Notes: generated from the sequence alone by a model not told the origin. Shown: positions 51,987-61,096, counted from the first letter of the stretch. The stretch: DNA of 64,000 nucleotides from Haloarcula amylovorans (GCF_004681185.1 NZ_SRIF01000008.1:1-64000); one strand, 5' to 3'. Made by a program: numbers and translations.

Positions 51987-52628
51987 ATGCCTTACGCCGA
52001 CCTCTCACAGCCGATCCGCTCGGGGATGCCGGTGTTCCCCGATGACCCGCCCGTCTCGGTCGAACCCCACGCCACCCACGCCGAGGATGGCTACCGGGTC
52101 ACCGCGCTCTCCTGTGGGACCCACACCGGGACTCACGTCGACGCGCCGAGCCACACGGAAGCCGAGGGACGCGACGTGGACGCGTTTCCAGTCTCGCGGT
52201 TCGTCCGCGACGCGGTTCGGGTGGATTTGCGCGGCCGTGACCCCCGCGCTCGGATCCGCCCGGTGGACCTGCCGACGGTCGACGCGGAAGCGGTGGTGCT
52301 TCAGACCGGGTGGGACGCTCACTGGGGCGAGGACGCCTATCTCGACCACCCGTTTCTGGCCCCCGCCGCGGCCCGTCACTGCGTCGAATACGGCTACGAC
52401 GTGGCGATCGACGCGCTCAACGTCGACCCGACGCCGAGCGACGCGGCGGCTGACGACGAACCCTCGGGGTTTCAGGCCCACCACGAGCTGCTGGGGGCCG
52501 ACCGCCTCATCGTCGAGAACCTGACGAACCTCGCGGGCCTCCCCGAGCGGTTCGAACTGCTCGCCGTACCCCTCAAAATCGCGGACGGCGACGGTGCGCC
52601 AGTGCGGGCGATGGCCCACTACGAGTGA
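51987..52628 (+). CDS. Cyclase / kynurenine formamidase-like hydrolase
   Basis: 213 residues with the signature HTGTHVDAPSH (HxGTHxDxPxH metal-binding motif of the cyclase family), plus LQTGWDAHWG and NLTNLAGLP. Family members hydrolyse aryl formamides and related amides, or cyclise polyketides. Its role is unproven. Convergent with the NUDIX/eIF2B-like gene (1-bp gap). Confidence 0.85.
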   Translation: MPYADLSQPIRSGMPVFPDDPPVSVEPHATHAEDGYRVTALSCGTHTGTHVDAPSHTEAEGRDVDAFPVSRFVRDAVRVDLRGRDPRARIRPVDLPTVDAEAVVLQTGWDAHWGEDAYLDHPFLAPAAARHCVEYGYDVAIDALNVDPTPSDAAADDEPSGFQAHHELLGADRLIVENLTNLAGLPERFELLAVPLKIADGDGAPVRAMAHYE

Positions 52629-52629
52629 G

Positions 52630-53928
52630 TCAGCCGTCGAGCCACCCGTTCCGGGCGCGGTGGTCGGCGGCGACGGATCGCACGTCGTCGGCGTCCAGCC
52701 TCCCCCGTTCAGTTACGACGTGGTCGACTGCGTCGGCGGGCGTCACGTCGAAGGTAGGATTGGCTACTGACAGACCCGCGTCGCCGTCGTACACCTCGGT
52801 CGCCTCACGGGGTTCGAGGTCGTATTCCGCGGTCGGCGCGACTTTGTCGCTCGACGCGACGACGAGACAGTCGATACCCGCCGCATTCGCGCCCAGCGCC
52901 GCCGCGCGGGTCCCGGCCTTGTTCACGACGCGCCCGTCCGGGAGGATGCGGTCGGCTCCCACGACCACGGCCTCGGCGTTCCACTCGGTCAATTCGAAGG
53001 CGAATGCGGCGTCCGTCGTCAGCGTCACGTCGGCGGCGTCGGCGAGCGACTCGGCGACGCCGACCCCCTCGCGGCCGGGTCGGGACTCCGCGACCAACAC
53101 CGCGTCGGGGGACGCTTCCTCGATGGCCGCGCTGACTGTCCCCGACCGCGAGAGCGTCGCTACGCGTTCGGGCAGCAGCTCGGCGGCCGCTCTTGCGGCC
53201 TCGCGGTCGGCTGCGACGGCGCGTTCGAGGCTCTCGCGGGCCGCCGTCTCGACCGCTTCCGGCGTCCGCTCGTCGCTCGCCTCGTGCATCACTCGGTCGA
53301 CGCGGTTTCCCACGACCACCATCGACGGCCGGATGTCGTGCAGCGTTCGCGCCAATCGAGCGAGTGCGGCCCAGTCGTCGCCCTCCCGTTCACTCGTCTC
53401 CAGTTCGTCGCGTCGACCGGTTCGGGCGGCCGCTCCCTCGTCGCGCAACACCTCTAGCGCTCGTAGCGACAGCCACGCCGACCCGTGGCTGTGGTCGTCT
53501 CGAACCGTCGCCACGCGGGGCCGAACCCGGTCGTAGGCGGTCCAGAGGCGCGGCACCGTCCCGCGGCGCAGGATCTCGGGCGGGTGGACCCATGCCGTCT
53601 CGGCGACTTCCTCGTTGGGCGTCACCTCGCGGGAGTCGCAGTCGAAGAGAAATGGATGGACCAGCCAACGAGTCCCTCGCTCCTCGTCTTCGACTGGAAA
53701 CGGGTCGCCCGCGCGGACGAGCGTAACCGACTCCCCCAGGCCGGCTTCTTCGCGTATCTCGGCCCGGACGGCCGTCTCCGGCGGTCGGTCGTTCCCCTCG
53801 TCGTCCGCCACGTGTCCCGAGACGCCGCCCCAGCGCCCGGTGTAGGAGCCGACTTCGTCGCTCCGGCGAAACAGCAGTATCTCACCGTCGTTGCGGAGGA
53901 AGGCGGTGACGACGCCACGTTCGTCCAT
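52630..53928 (-). CDS. Fusion of NUDIX hydrolase and eIF2B/R15P isomerase-like domain
   Basis: 432 residues. The N-terminal 140 aa is a NUDIX domain: GRWGGVSGHVADDEG then AVRAEIREEAGLGE. The C-terminal 290 aa is an eIF2B-alpha/ribose-1,5-bisphosphate isomerase-type domain with VVGADRILPDGRVVNKAGT, its strongest motif. The two halves are linked in one continuous frame, and ATG 53928 starts the NUDIX domain. The product may join nucleotide or phosphosugar hydrolysis to isomerisation; this is inference. Confidence 0.88.
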   Translation of the reverse strand: MDERGVVTAFLRNDGEILLFRRSDEVGSYTGRWGGVSGHVADDEGNDRPPETAVRAEIREEAGLGESVTLVRAGDPFPVEDEERGTRWLVHPFLFDCDSREVTPNEEVAETAWVHPPEILRRGTVPRLWTAYDRVRPRVATVRDDHSHGSAWLSLRALEVLRDEGAAARTGRRDELETSEREGDDWAALARLARTLHDIRPSMVVVGNRVDRVMHEASDERTPEAVETAARESLERAVAADREAARAAAELLPERVATLSRSGTVSAAIEEASPDAVLVAESRPGREGVGVAESLADAADVTLTTDAAFAFELTEWNAEAVVVGADRILPDGRVVNKAGTRAAALGANAAGIDCLVVASSDKVAPTAEYDLEPREATEVYDGDAGLSVANPTFDVTPADAVDHVVTERGRLDADDVRSVAADHRARNGWLDG

Positions 53929-53966
53929 ACGCGGGAAACCATCAGGCGCGTCAATCAATCTACGGG

Positions 53967-55073
53967 TTACAGCGCATCGAGCAGTTCGTCCACGTCCGCC
54001 TCGGTGTTGAACGCGTGAACCGACGCTCGGACGGCTTCGGGATAGGGGAGGTGTCGAACGACGATTCCGTCCTGCGCGAGTCGCTCGGCGGTCGCTTCGG
54101 GGTCGTCGGCGGCGAACGTGACCAGTCCGGACTCGTACTCGCGGGGACTCAGTAAGCGGTCGCCCAGGCCGTCTTTCAGGCGGTCGGTCAGTCGCTCGAC
54201 GCGGCGCTCGACGGTGTCGAGGCCGATTCCCTCGATCGTCTCGATGGCCTCCGCGAGGGCGACGTAGGGGGCGGGCGAGGTGGTCCCGACTTCGAATCGC
54301 CGCGCGCCCTCGTGGTAGGCGTACGCCTCGGCGCTCGGGTCCTCGACGCTGCGATAGCCGATGCGGGTCTGTCGGAGGCGGTTGTGAGCGTCTGGGTCGA
54401 CGTACAACATTCCCCCGCCCCAGATGCCGAGCAACCACTTGTGGCCCGCCGTCGCCACGAAGTCCGCGCCCCACTCGGTCACGTCGACGGGGTGCTGGCC
54501 GACTGACTGGACGGCGTCGACGAGTACCTGTGCCCCCGCGTCGTGAGCGACATCAACCACCTCGGAAACAGGGAGTCGAGTGCCGTGGCTCCACGTCAGG
54601 GAACTCAGGAAGACCAACCGAACGTCCTCGTCGACGGCGGCTTTCACGTCCTCGACGTCGAGCCTCCCCTGTTCGGTCTCGACTACCCGGACCTCGATAT
54701 CGTGCGTATCGGCGAGGCGGTCCCACGGGAGGGTGCCGGCGGGGTGTTCCAAGTCGGTGCGGACGACCACGTCACCGGGTTGCCAGTCAATGGCTCCCGC
54801 AACGAGGTTGACGCCGTCGGCCGTGCTTCGCGTGAAAGCCACGTCCTCGGGTCGGGCACCGAGGTGCCCCCCAACGACCTCGCGGGCGGCGGTGAGCGCA
54901 TCGAACGCCACCGTGTACGGGCCGTCGCCGGCCGGGGCCTCGAAGGCGTGCCGTTCTAAAAAGTCGGTCGCCGCGCCGACCACGTTGCGGGGGCTCGGGC
55001 CGCTCGCCCCCGTGTTGAAGTACGTACACCGGTCCAACGCGGGTATCGACGCGCGAAGCTCCGTCGGGTCCAT
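53967..55073 (-). CDS. Class V aminotransferase / cysteine desulfurase-like
   Basis: 368 residues. The PLP-binding Lys lies in ATAGHKWLLGIWG. Other family pieces: YFNTGASGPSPRNVV, FTRSTADGVNLVA, and VDAVQSVGQHPVDV. The pattern fits selenocysteine lyase/isopenicillin epimerase-type members of the class. ATG 55073 is used; the upstream extension to 55115 lacks conservation. Confidence 0.88.
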   Translation of the reverse strand: MDPTELRASIPALDRCTYFNTGASGPSPRNVVGAATDFLERHAFEAPAGDGPYTVAFDALTAAREVVGGHLGARPEDVAFTRSTADGVNLVAGAIDWQPGDVVVRTDLEHPAGTLPWDRLADTHDIEVRVVETEQGRLDVEDVKAAVDEDVRLVFLSSLTWSHGTRLPVSEVVDVAHDAGAQVLVDAVQSVGQHPVDVTEWGADFVATAGHKWLLGIWGGGMLYVDPDAHNRLRQTRIGYRSVEDPSAEAYAYHEGARRFEVGTTSPAPYVALAEAIETIEGIGLDTVERRVERLTDRLKDGLGDRLLSPREYESGLVTFAADDPEATAERLAQDGIVVRHLPYPEAVRASVHAFNTEADVDELLDAL

Positions 55074-55133
55074 AGATATGCTACTGGGTCCCGGCCCCTT
55101 GAGCGCTGTGCGCATTTGGCCCTCGCTGCGCCA

Positions 55134-55487
55134 CTACAGCACTGCCCCGACGAATCCACCGACGGCGACGCCCGCCAGCGCGACGGCCAGCGTCCCGCCC
55201 GCGTACAGCGCCGCCTCCCGCTCGTGGCCGAGTTCGGCCAACCGAACGGTCTCGAAGGCGAACGACGAGAACGTCGTGAACGCACCACAGAACCCGGCCC
55301 CGAAGGCGAGAGCGACCGAGTCGGAGATCGGCGCGACGACGAGCGCGCCCAGTAGGACGCTCCCACAGACGTTGACGACCAGCGTGTCCGCCCGGTTCCG
55401 TTCGAGACGCGTCCCAACGAGGTGACGACTCAACGCTCCTGCCATCCCGCCGAACCCGACGAGCAACAGCGGGTTCACGACAGCCAC
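55134..55487 (-). CDS. crcB: Fluoride exporter CrcB/Fluc, subunit 1
   Basis: 117 residues, four hydrophobic segments. The Fluc core shows GGMAGALSRHLVG near the N-terminus, VNVCGSVLLGAL and GFCGAFTTFSSFAFE. Exports fluoride as a dimer. It overlaps the second crcB by 13 nt, so both are translated from the same message and likely form a hetero-dimer. No fluoride riboswitch is visible upstream. Confidence 0.92.
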   Translation of the reverse strand: MAVVNPLLLVGFGGMAGALSRHLVGTRLERNRADTLVVNVCGSVLLGALVVAPISDSVALAFGAGFCGAFTTFSSFAFETVRLAELGHEREAALYAGGTLAVALAGVAVGGFVGAVL

Positions 55488-55870
55488 CTCGCAACGAGAC
55501 GGCCCAGAACGACGCCGGCGAAGGCGAGGGCGTAGTTGGCTGCAACGTTAGCCACGGCCAGCGCCGGAGGGAGCCCGCTCGTCTGGACAGCGAAGGTGCT
55601 GTAGGTCGTAAACGAGGAGAGAAAGCCGGTCCCAACTACCAGTCGGGTCTCCGCCGAGAGGACGTTCGCCAGGTGCGCCTCGTACAACAGGACGCCGAGC
55701 GCGAAGCTCCCGACGACGTTGACGACGAGCGTCCCGACGACGGCCCCGTCGACCGCCGCCACCCCGGGGGTCGCGAGTGCGACCGAATGGCGGAGTACCG
55801 CGCCGGCGAACCCACCCACCGCGACGAGCAACAGGGGTTCGACCCGCGAGAGAGCGTGTGAGCCGGCCAT
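55475..55870 (-). CDS. crcB: Fluoride exporter CrcB/Fluc, subunit 2
   Basis: 131 residues with the same four-segment layout: GGFAGAVLRHSVALA, VVGTLVVNVVGSFALG and VGTGFLSSFTTYSTFAVQ. It sits upstream of the first crcB; the pair is the usual tandem arrangement for dual-topology antiparallel channels that have diverged into two subunits. Confidence 0.92.
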   Translation of the reverse strand: MAGSHALSRVEPLLLVAVGGFAGAVLRHSVALATPGVAAVDGAVVGTLVVNVVGSFALGVLLYEAHLANVLSAETRLVVGTGFLSSFTTYSTFAVQTSGLPPALAVANVAANYALAFAGVVLGRLVARWLS

Positions 55871-55951
55871 TATCGCCCACTCGCGGTGGCCGTACTCGAC
55901 AGTTGCGATGTGCGGGCGGTCGCACGGCGCGACCAGGAGGGCACCGTCCGT

Positions 55952-56362
55952 TCAGTTCTCGACCGGCTCCGCGTTGGGCAACGCCTCCAGAACCCGAGTG
56001 AGTCGCTCGCCAACGTCCTCGGCGATCGGGTCCAGCGCGTCGTTGTCGGCGACCGAGAGCATCACTTCGGGGTCGACCGCGCTCACGCCGACTGCGTCGT
56101 CGCGTTCGTAGACGATGACGTTGCACGGCAACAGCGCACCGAGTTCCAGTTCTTCCTGTAAGGCCTCGTGAGCCATCGACGGATTACACGCACCGAGGAT
56201 GCGGTACTGCCGAAACTCCTCGTCGAGTTTCTTCTTCAGCGTCGCCTGGACATCGATGTCACAGAGGACGCCGAACCCCTCCTCGGCGAGTTCGTCTTCG
56301 ACTGCGGCGACGGTGTCGTCGAACTCGCCGTCCACGCGGTAGCGAATCGTGTAGTTTGCCAT
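55952..56362 (-). CDS. DUF302-family protein
   Basis: 136 residues from ATG 56362. Pattern DTVAAVEDELAEEGFGVLCDIDVQATLKKKL and ACNPSMAHEALQEELELGALLPCNVIVYE matches DUF302. The repeated Cys residues (C in ALLPCN, in GACNP and in VLCDI) might bind a metal or a redox partner. Function unknown. An N-terminal extension to 56425 is unlikely. Confidence 0.87.
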   Translation of the reverse strand: MANYTIRYRVDGEFDDTVAAVEDELAEEGFGVLCDIDVQATLKKKLDEEFRQYRILGACNPSMAHEALQEELELGALLPCNVIVYERDDAVGVSAVDPEVMLSVADNDALDPIAEDVGERLTRVLEALPNAEPVEN

Positions 56363-56411
56363 ACCGAACCCGACGTGCCCCGGGGAGTAAAAGCCACGCC
56401 AGTCCCTGGAC

Positions 56412-57440
56412 TCACGGCTCGCCAACGGCCGAGGCCCGTGGACTATCGCCGCCGTGGGGCGTCCGTCGCTCGCGCACCTGAACGTGATGAGTGGACTCGG
56501 TCACATCGTCGACGACCAGCGCTTCGCCGGTTGCCGCCGGCAGTCGCTCGCCGAGGTCCCCCGATAGATACGTCGGGCGAGCGTCCGTCAGCGCGCCGAC
56601 GTCCGCCTCGCTCGTCAGCCGATGGGCGATCAGCAGATCGACCTGTGAGAGGGCAACGGCGGGTAGCGCGCTGGGACGTTGCGTCGCCAGCCAGCAACTG
56701 ACCCCCGGGTGCCGGCCTCGGGTCAACAGCCTGCGCAGCGCTCGTTCGGCGACGCCGTTCGTGAACGCGTGAGCCTCGTCGACCAGCAGCCACGGGAGCC
56801 GTCTCATCTCGTTCTCGATTCGGGCATCGTAGAGGGCAGTCGCGACGGCGGCGACCACGGCGTTCGCGGGCGCGCGGTCGATGCCTGAGAGGTTCAGCAC
56901 GGTGACACCGCCGTCACGGAGTCCCTGCGCGGCCAATCCATCGGCATCGAACACGCCCCACGAGCGCGCCATCGCGAGGTGGTTGGCCGCCGCCCGACGC
57001 GTCTCCCCAGGCGCGTCCGCGTCCTCGATCCACTCACACATTTTCGGCAGTGTCATCGTCTCCGTCGCTGCCTGCCAGACGAGCGTCCCAGGACCGCGCT
57101 CGGGGTCGAGGCCGAGCAGCGTACACCACGCTCGCGGGCCGAGGGCGTCCGCCCGAACGGTGGGACAGACAACTGTCGCATCGACGGCGGCGTCGGCGAG
57201 CGGCGCGAACGCTCCCATCGGGTCGGCGACGACCGGCGCGACGCCGGACGCGGCGGCGAGGTCCTCCGCGAGGACGCCCAGCGTGTACGTCTTGCCCGAC
57301 CCGCGCTTGCCGACGACGACGCCGGCATGTGGCGCGTCGAGGTCCATCTCGACGCGCGTGCCGCGGCTCCCGTCTCGCGCTCGGTAGTGCCCAAGGTGTG
57401 CCGTCGGTCCAGCCGTTCGCTCGCGTCCGATGACGACCAT
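56412..57440 (-). CDS. HerA/FtsK-like ATPase (DUF87-type)
   Basis: 342 residues. Walker A VVGKRGSGKTYTLG, Walker B WLLVDEAHAFTNG, and the sensor SCWLATQRPSALPAVAL typical of HerA-like helicase/translocase cores. It is shorter than full HerA (about 500 aa), with no HAS barrel seen. No NurA partner lies next to it. Role in DNA or protein translocation is undetermined. Confidence 0.83.
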   Translation of the reverse strand: MVVIGRERTAGPTAHLGHYRARDGSRGTRVEMDLDAPHAGVVVGKRGSGKTYTLGVLAEDLAAASGVAPVVADPMGAFAPLADAAVDATVVCPTVRADALGPRAWCTLLGLDPERGPGTLVWQAATETMTLPKMCEWIEDADAPGETRRAAANHLAMARSWGVFDADGLAAQGLRDGGVTVLNLSGIDRAPANAVVAAVATALYDARIENEMRRLPWLLVDEAHAFTNGVAERALRRLLTRGRHPGVSCWLATQRPSALPAVALSQVDLLIAHRLTSEADVGALTDARPTYLSGDLGERLPAATGEALVVDDVTESTHHVQVRERRTPHGGDSPRASAVGEP

Positions 57441-57515
57441 GGTGGGACTGGCCGCTCCGTTACATTTGAACCCCTGCCCGAGGGTTCAAGTACGGACCCA
57501 CGACCAGTCCGTGCC

Positions 57516-57962
57516 ATGTCTACCTCACTGTGGTCGGACGAACGGGCCATCGAAGGGCTTCCGATACGACTCGTCATCGCGCTGGTCGTCGGCGTCGCCT
57601 GCCTGAGCGTGATGATGAGCACGATTTCGGGCATCGAGACGCTGCAAGTGACCGAAGTCGACGTCCAGCCCCACCCGGAGGTGACGACGCCCGGACCGAC
57701 CGACGTGACCGTTACCGTCGTCGACCCGGAGGGCGCGCCGGTCGCGGGCGCGACGGTGGTCGCAAAGAGCGGGACTGCTACGCTCTCGACCGTCAGAACG
57801 GCCGAGACTGGGTCGGGGGGCAACGCCACCCTCTCGCTATCGCCGTCGCTGGGTGCGAACCAGCAACAGGGGACCGTCGTCTTCGACGTGAAACCACCCG
57901 CCAGCAGCAGCTATCAGGACAGTCGGTCGAACACAGAGTTACTGGTAGTCAGGGACAGCTAG
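57516..57962 (+). CDS. Membrane-anchored protein with Ig-like domain
   Basis: 148 residues: a single N-terminal helix (IEGLPIRLVIALVVGVACLSV) preceded by a short charged segment, then a carboxypeptidase-regulatory/Ig-like domain (TDVTVTVVDPEGAPVAGATV, a Thr/Val-rich beta pattern). The N-terminus resembles a pilin-like anchor. It is divergent from the HerA-like gene (75 bp). Function unknown. Confidence 0.72.
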   Translation: MSTSLWSDERAIEGLPIRLVIALVVGVACLSVMMSTISGIETLQVTEVDVQPHPEVTTPGPTDVTVTVVDPEGAPVAGATVVAKSGTATLSTVRTAETGSGGNATLSLSPSLGANQQQGTVVFDVKPPASSSYQDSRSNTELLVVRDS

Positions 57963-58690
57963 CCGTCCCAGTCGATCCAGTTCTGTTCCCAGCCGGTCCG
58001 AGACTGGGCATTCCGGCGGGCGTGTTCGCGGTCCTCGCGCCGGGTCCGGTTGCGCTCGATGGTGTCGGCTTGCTCGCCCTCGACCAACATCGGCTGGAAG
58101 GCGACGCTGCCGAGGCGCTGGGTCTCGCCGTCGGGGTCGACGACCGCCAGCGTCTGCTCGTTGGTGCCCAGTGGCATCACGAGGCGACCGCCGTTGGCCA
58201 GTTGCGAGAGCAACGCTTGTGGCGGTCTGACGGCGGCGGCTTCCAGTAGAATCCGGTCGTAAGGGGCGTACTCCGGCAGGCCCTCGGCTCCGTCCCGGCG
58301 GTCGACGAGGACGCCCTCGTATCCCGCTTCCGCGAGATTCGTACGGGCGTCGATAACGAGTCGTCGGGTGATGTCGATGGCCTGCACGTTGGCTTCGCCG
58401 ACCTGTTCTGCGAGCACGGCGGCGGTGTAGCCGACACCGGCCCCAACGACCAACACGTCGTCGTCGGCGTCGGGGTCGAGCGCTTCCAGCAGGCGAGCGG
58501 CGGTGCTGGGCGAGAGGACGCGGGTGCCGAGTCGCTCGAAGGGCCGGTCGGAGTAAGCCTGTTGTTCGCCGACGAACGCCTCTCTCGGGACCGCCCGCAT
58601 CGCCGCCGACAGCCACGTACTTCGGACGACACCCTTGCTCTCGTGTTGCAGGCTGTCGACCATGTCGCCGCGCAGTACCGCCGGGTCCAT
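57959..58690 (-). CDS. PCMT-family methyltransferase, paralogue 1
   Basis: 243 residues. Methyltransferase core with VLVVGAGVGYTAAVLAEQVG, LVDRRDGAEGLPEYAPYDRIL and GGRLVMPLGTNEQTL. The glycine motif GAGVGY deviates slightly from the classical GxGxGY. It has a 30-aa basic C-terminal tail (REDREHARRNAQSR...). A close-position paralogue is at 59299-59928. The ATG 58690 is preferred to the earlier 58894 start. Confidence 0.85.
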   Translation of the reverse strand: MDPAVLRGDMVDSLQHESKGVVRSTWLSAAMRAVPREAFVGEQQAYSDRPFERLGTRVLSPSTAARLLEALDPDADDDVLVVGAGVGYTAAVLAEQVGEANVQAIDITRRLVIDARTNLAEAGYEGVLVDRRDGAEGLPEYAPYDRILLEAAAVRPPQALLSQLANGGRLVMPLGTNEQTLAVVDPDGETQRLGSVAFQPMLVEGEQADTIERNRTRREDREHARRNAQSRTGWEQNWIDWDG

Positions 58691-58779
58691 ATCCGAGGTT
58701 CCCGCCGGAGCTATATGAATGACGCGGCCCCCGTCGGTCGAAGAAAGATTCAGGAGAGGTGATACCGAACCGACCGGAT

Positions 58780-59280
58780 ATGCCCGGGACGCCGGACCCC
58801 GCGCTCGGCAGTGACTTGCTGACGCGCGCGGTCGCCCTCCTCGCCGCAGTCGCCATCGTCTCCCTCTCGTTCGTACTCGACCGAAAGTCACCACGCCGCC
58901 TCGCAGTCGGTGGTGGCGTCGCCTACGCCGGATTCTGCCTGGCTTGCTGGCTCGGAGCGCGCTTGTTGACGGGGATGTTCACCAGCGCGCTGGTCGAGTC
59001 GCCCGGTATGGGGTCACTGTTAGTTCTCGGTGCGCTCGTCGTTCTCGGGGCACAGGCCGCCGTTCCGCTGTACGCCTACCGTCGATACGGCACCGTCGCG
59101 CCGCTGGCTGGATTGGCGCTCGCGACGGGAATCGTCGTCTATGCGTTCCTGCGCGTCAACGGCGAGACGGACCCCCTCGGGCTGTATACGCTCTTCTTTG
59201 GGCCGATGACGGTCGTCGCCCTCACGCTACTGGCGGGGGTCGAACTCGGCGGTCGGCGACTCTACCGCTCGGTCGCCTGA
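58780..59280 (+). CDS. Hypothetical membrane protein
   Basis: 166 residues with five hydrophobic segments (e.g. AVALLAAVAIVSLSFVL, LLVLGALVVLGAQAAVPL, MTVVALTLLAGVELG). ATG 58780. No recognised family. It lies between two minus-strand methyltransferase genes and runs convergent to paralogue 2. Confidence 0.75.
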   Translation: MPGTPDPALGSDLLTRAVALLAAVAIVSLSFVLDRKSPRRLAVGGGVAYAGFCLACWLGARLLTGMFTSALVESPGMGSLLVLGALVVLGAQAAVPLYAYRRYGTVAPLAGLALATGIVVYAFLRVNGETDPLGLYTLFFGPMTVVALTLLAGVELGGRRLYRSVA

Positions 59281-59298
59281 CTCTCACACGCCTTGGTT

Positions 59299-59928
59299 TC
59301 ACTGAAGGGGAACGAACCGCACTGCGCCGTGTTTCTCGCGTTCGAGTGTGCCATCGGCCCGACGGCGCGCGCTGACGAGCACCTGCCTGCGCCCGGTTCC
59401 GATGGGTGCCAGTAGCACGCCCTCTGGCCGAACTTGCTCGACGACGGCGTCGGGGAACTCCGGCGCAGCACACGTCAGGTACGCGCGGTCGTAGGGCGCG
59501 TGGTCGGCCCACCCCTGCTTCCCGTCGCTGGCGCGAACCGACACATCGCCGTAGCCGGTCGCGGCGAGTACCTCGCGAGCCTGCTCGGCGAGTTCGTCGT
59601 GGTACTCGACGCTGTAGACGTTCTTCGCACCGACTAGCTCGGCGGTGACGGCGGCGTGATAGCCACAGCCGGTGCCGATTTCGAGGACGCGGTCGCCGGG
59701 TTCGAGCGAGAGTCGGTCGGCCATGAGCGCGACCATGTGCGGGGCCGAGATGGTCTGGTCCTGTCCGATGGGGAGCGGCCGGTCGTCGTACGCACTGGAT
59801 CGAACGGAGTTGGGGACGAATCGGTGTCGCGGGACCGCGGCGACCGCCGAGCAGACCCGCTCGTCGAGGTCGTACGCCTCGCGGAGGCGCTCGACCAGCA
59901 CCGTCCGGTCGGGGTCCCAGTCGGCCAT
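59299..59928 (-). CDS. pcm: Protein-L-isoaspartate O-methyltransferase, paralogue 2
   Basis: 209 residues, a textbook PCMT: VPRHRFVPN, IGQDQTISAPHMVALM, VLEIGTGCGYHAAVTAELV and a HAPYDRAYLTCAAPEFP tail. It repairs isoaspartyl damage in proteins. The start abuts the next gene's stop. The presence of two PCMT genes 400 bp apart is unusual (see paralogue 1). Confidence 0.95.
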   Translation of the reverse strand: MADWDPDRTVLVERLREAYDLDERVCSAVAAVPRHRFVPNSVRSSAYDDRPLPIGQDQTISAPHMVALMADRLSLEPGDRVLEIGTGCGYHAAVTAELVGAKNVYSVEYHDELAEQAREVLAATGYGDVSVRASDGKQGWADHAPYDRAYLTCAAPEFPDAVVEQVRPEGVLLAPIGTGRRQVLVSARRRADGTLEREKHGAVRFVPLQ

Positions 59929-59929
59929 C

Positions 59930-60583
59930 CTACCAGGCCGACCACGCCGTCGTAGACTCGTCGCGGACGTACAACCGGTTGATATCCTTCGCCACGGCGC
60001 TGTCCCCCTCGAAATCCATTTTCTCGTGGTCGTAGCCGTGGGCGTCGTCGCGGACGTGGATGCCCTCGACCGTGAACTCCTCGTCGCCGAACTCCTCGGT
60101 CTCGCCGACGACGAAGTCGTAGTCGCCCGGCACCTGCAGTTTGAAGCTCTCGGTCTCGTCGTGGCGGCCGTCCTTCGGGTGCATCGTGACGTTGACCGCG
60201 ACGTTCCCGACGGCCCGGGACCAGATGGTGTCGACATCGTCGACTGGGGCCTCCTCAGTACGACCCTCGTCGGTCTCCAGACTGGTGATTCGCACCGTCA
60301 TGACGGCTGCCTCGGTCTCTAAGAGGAACTCCTCGCCGACGGCGAGGTCCTCGTCGTCGGGAACGTCGACCTGTGCGGTGAACGATTCGCCGTCTTGCGA
60401 GACGACGACGTCCCGTGGGACGGTGTCGTCGTCGGGCAACTGTTCCTTGTGGACGTGGTCGCAGTCGGTACAGCGGACGGTCACCTGTCCGCCGGGTTTG
60501 AGCACCTCGTGGACGGTTTCGAGGCCCGGTGAACAGGCCGGACAGGGGAGCGCAACGCGCTCTCCAGATGTAACGTCGGTCAT
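59930..60583 (-). CDS. HVO_0476-family zinc-finger protein
   Basis: 217 residues. N-terminal zinc ribbon ALPCPACSPG...VRCTDCDHVH (two C-x2-C pairs), then a long acidic beta-rich domain (EEFLLETEAAVMTVRITSLE, DFVVGETEEFGDEEF). The family is named after the Haloferax gene and has no assigned function. It ends one nucleotide before pcm's start, and the two are likely co-transcribed. Confidence 0.88.
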   Translation of the reverse strand: MTDVTSGERVALPCPACSPGLETVHEVLKPGGQVTVRCTDCDHVHKEQLPDDDTVPRDVVVSQDGESFTAQVDVPDDEDLAVGEEFLLETEAAVMTVRITSLETDEGRTEEAPVDDVDTIWSRAVGNVAVNVTMHPKDGRHDETESFKLQVPGDYDFVVGETEEFGDEEFTVEGIHVRDDAHGYDHEKMDFEGDSAVAKDINRLYVRDESTTAWSAW

Positions 60584-60679
60584 ACGCCAGGGTTGACGGG
60601 CCGAGCGTAAATGGTCGTCGCCACGCGCCCGCCACGCGCGAGAAGCACGGTTAAACCCCTCGCGGGCGTCCACGACGAT

Positions 60680-61096
60680 ATGCGCCTCGACAGACGAACC
60701 GCCCTCGTCTCTGGAAGCCTCGTCGCGTTGACGACCCTCGCAGGCGTCGTCCTCTATCCGCAACTGCCGGCCGAGGTGGCGATTCACTTCTCGGCGTCGG
60801 GGACGCCCGACAACTACGTCTCGAAGACAGTTGCAGTCGTACTGCTGCCCGTGTTCATGCTCGTGACGCTGCTCGTCATCGAGGGAGCGATGCGTGTGGA
60901 CCCGTCCGGAGATCCCCGAACCGCCCGGGTCGTCACGGTCGCCACGATGGCACTCATGGCAGCCGTCCACGGGCTAGTCCTCGCGTGGAATCTCGGCTAT
61001 CCGATATCGTTTGATCTCGTCCTCGTCGGCGTGGCCGTCTGGACAATCGCCGTCTGCGGCTACGCGATTCGCCGCGAGAGGCTTAATCTCGGCTGA
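60680..61096 (+). CDS. DUF1648 membrane protein
   Basis: 138 residues, with LPAEVAIHFSASGTPDNYVSKT, the typical DUF1648/SdpI N-terminal motif, and three to four hydrophobic segments. Related proteins act in signalling of bacteriocin immunity in bacteria; the archaeal role is unknown. Divergent from HVO_0476 gene. Confidence 0.85.
   Translation: MRLDRRTALVSGSLVALTTLAGVVLYPQLPAEVAIHFSASGTPDNYVSKTVAVVLLPVFMLVTLLVIEGAMRVDPSGDPRTARVVTVATMALMAAVHGLVLAWNLGYPISFDLVLVGVAVWTIAVCGYAIRRERLNLG

Noticed and set aside
55871..55951. Fluoride riboswitch upstream of crcB
   Set aside because: The 81-bp region shows no recognisable pseudoknot core; nothing to support it.
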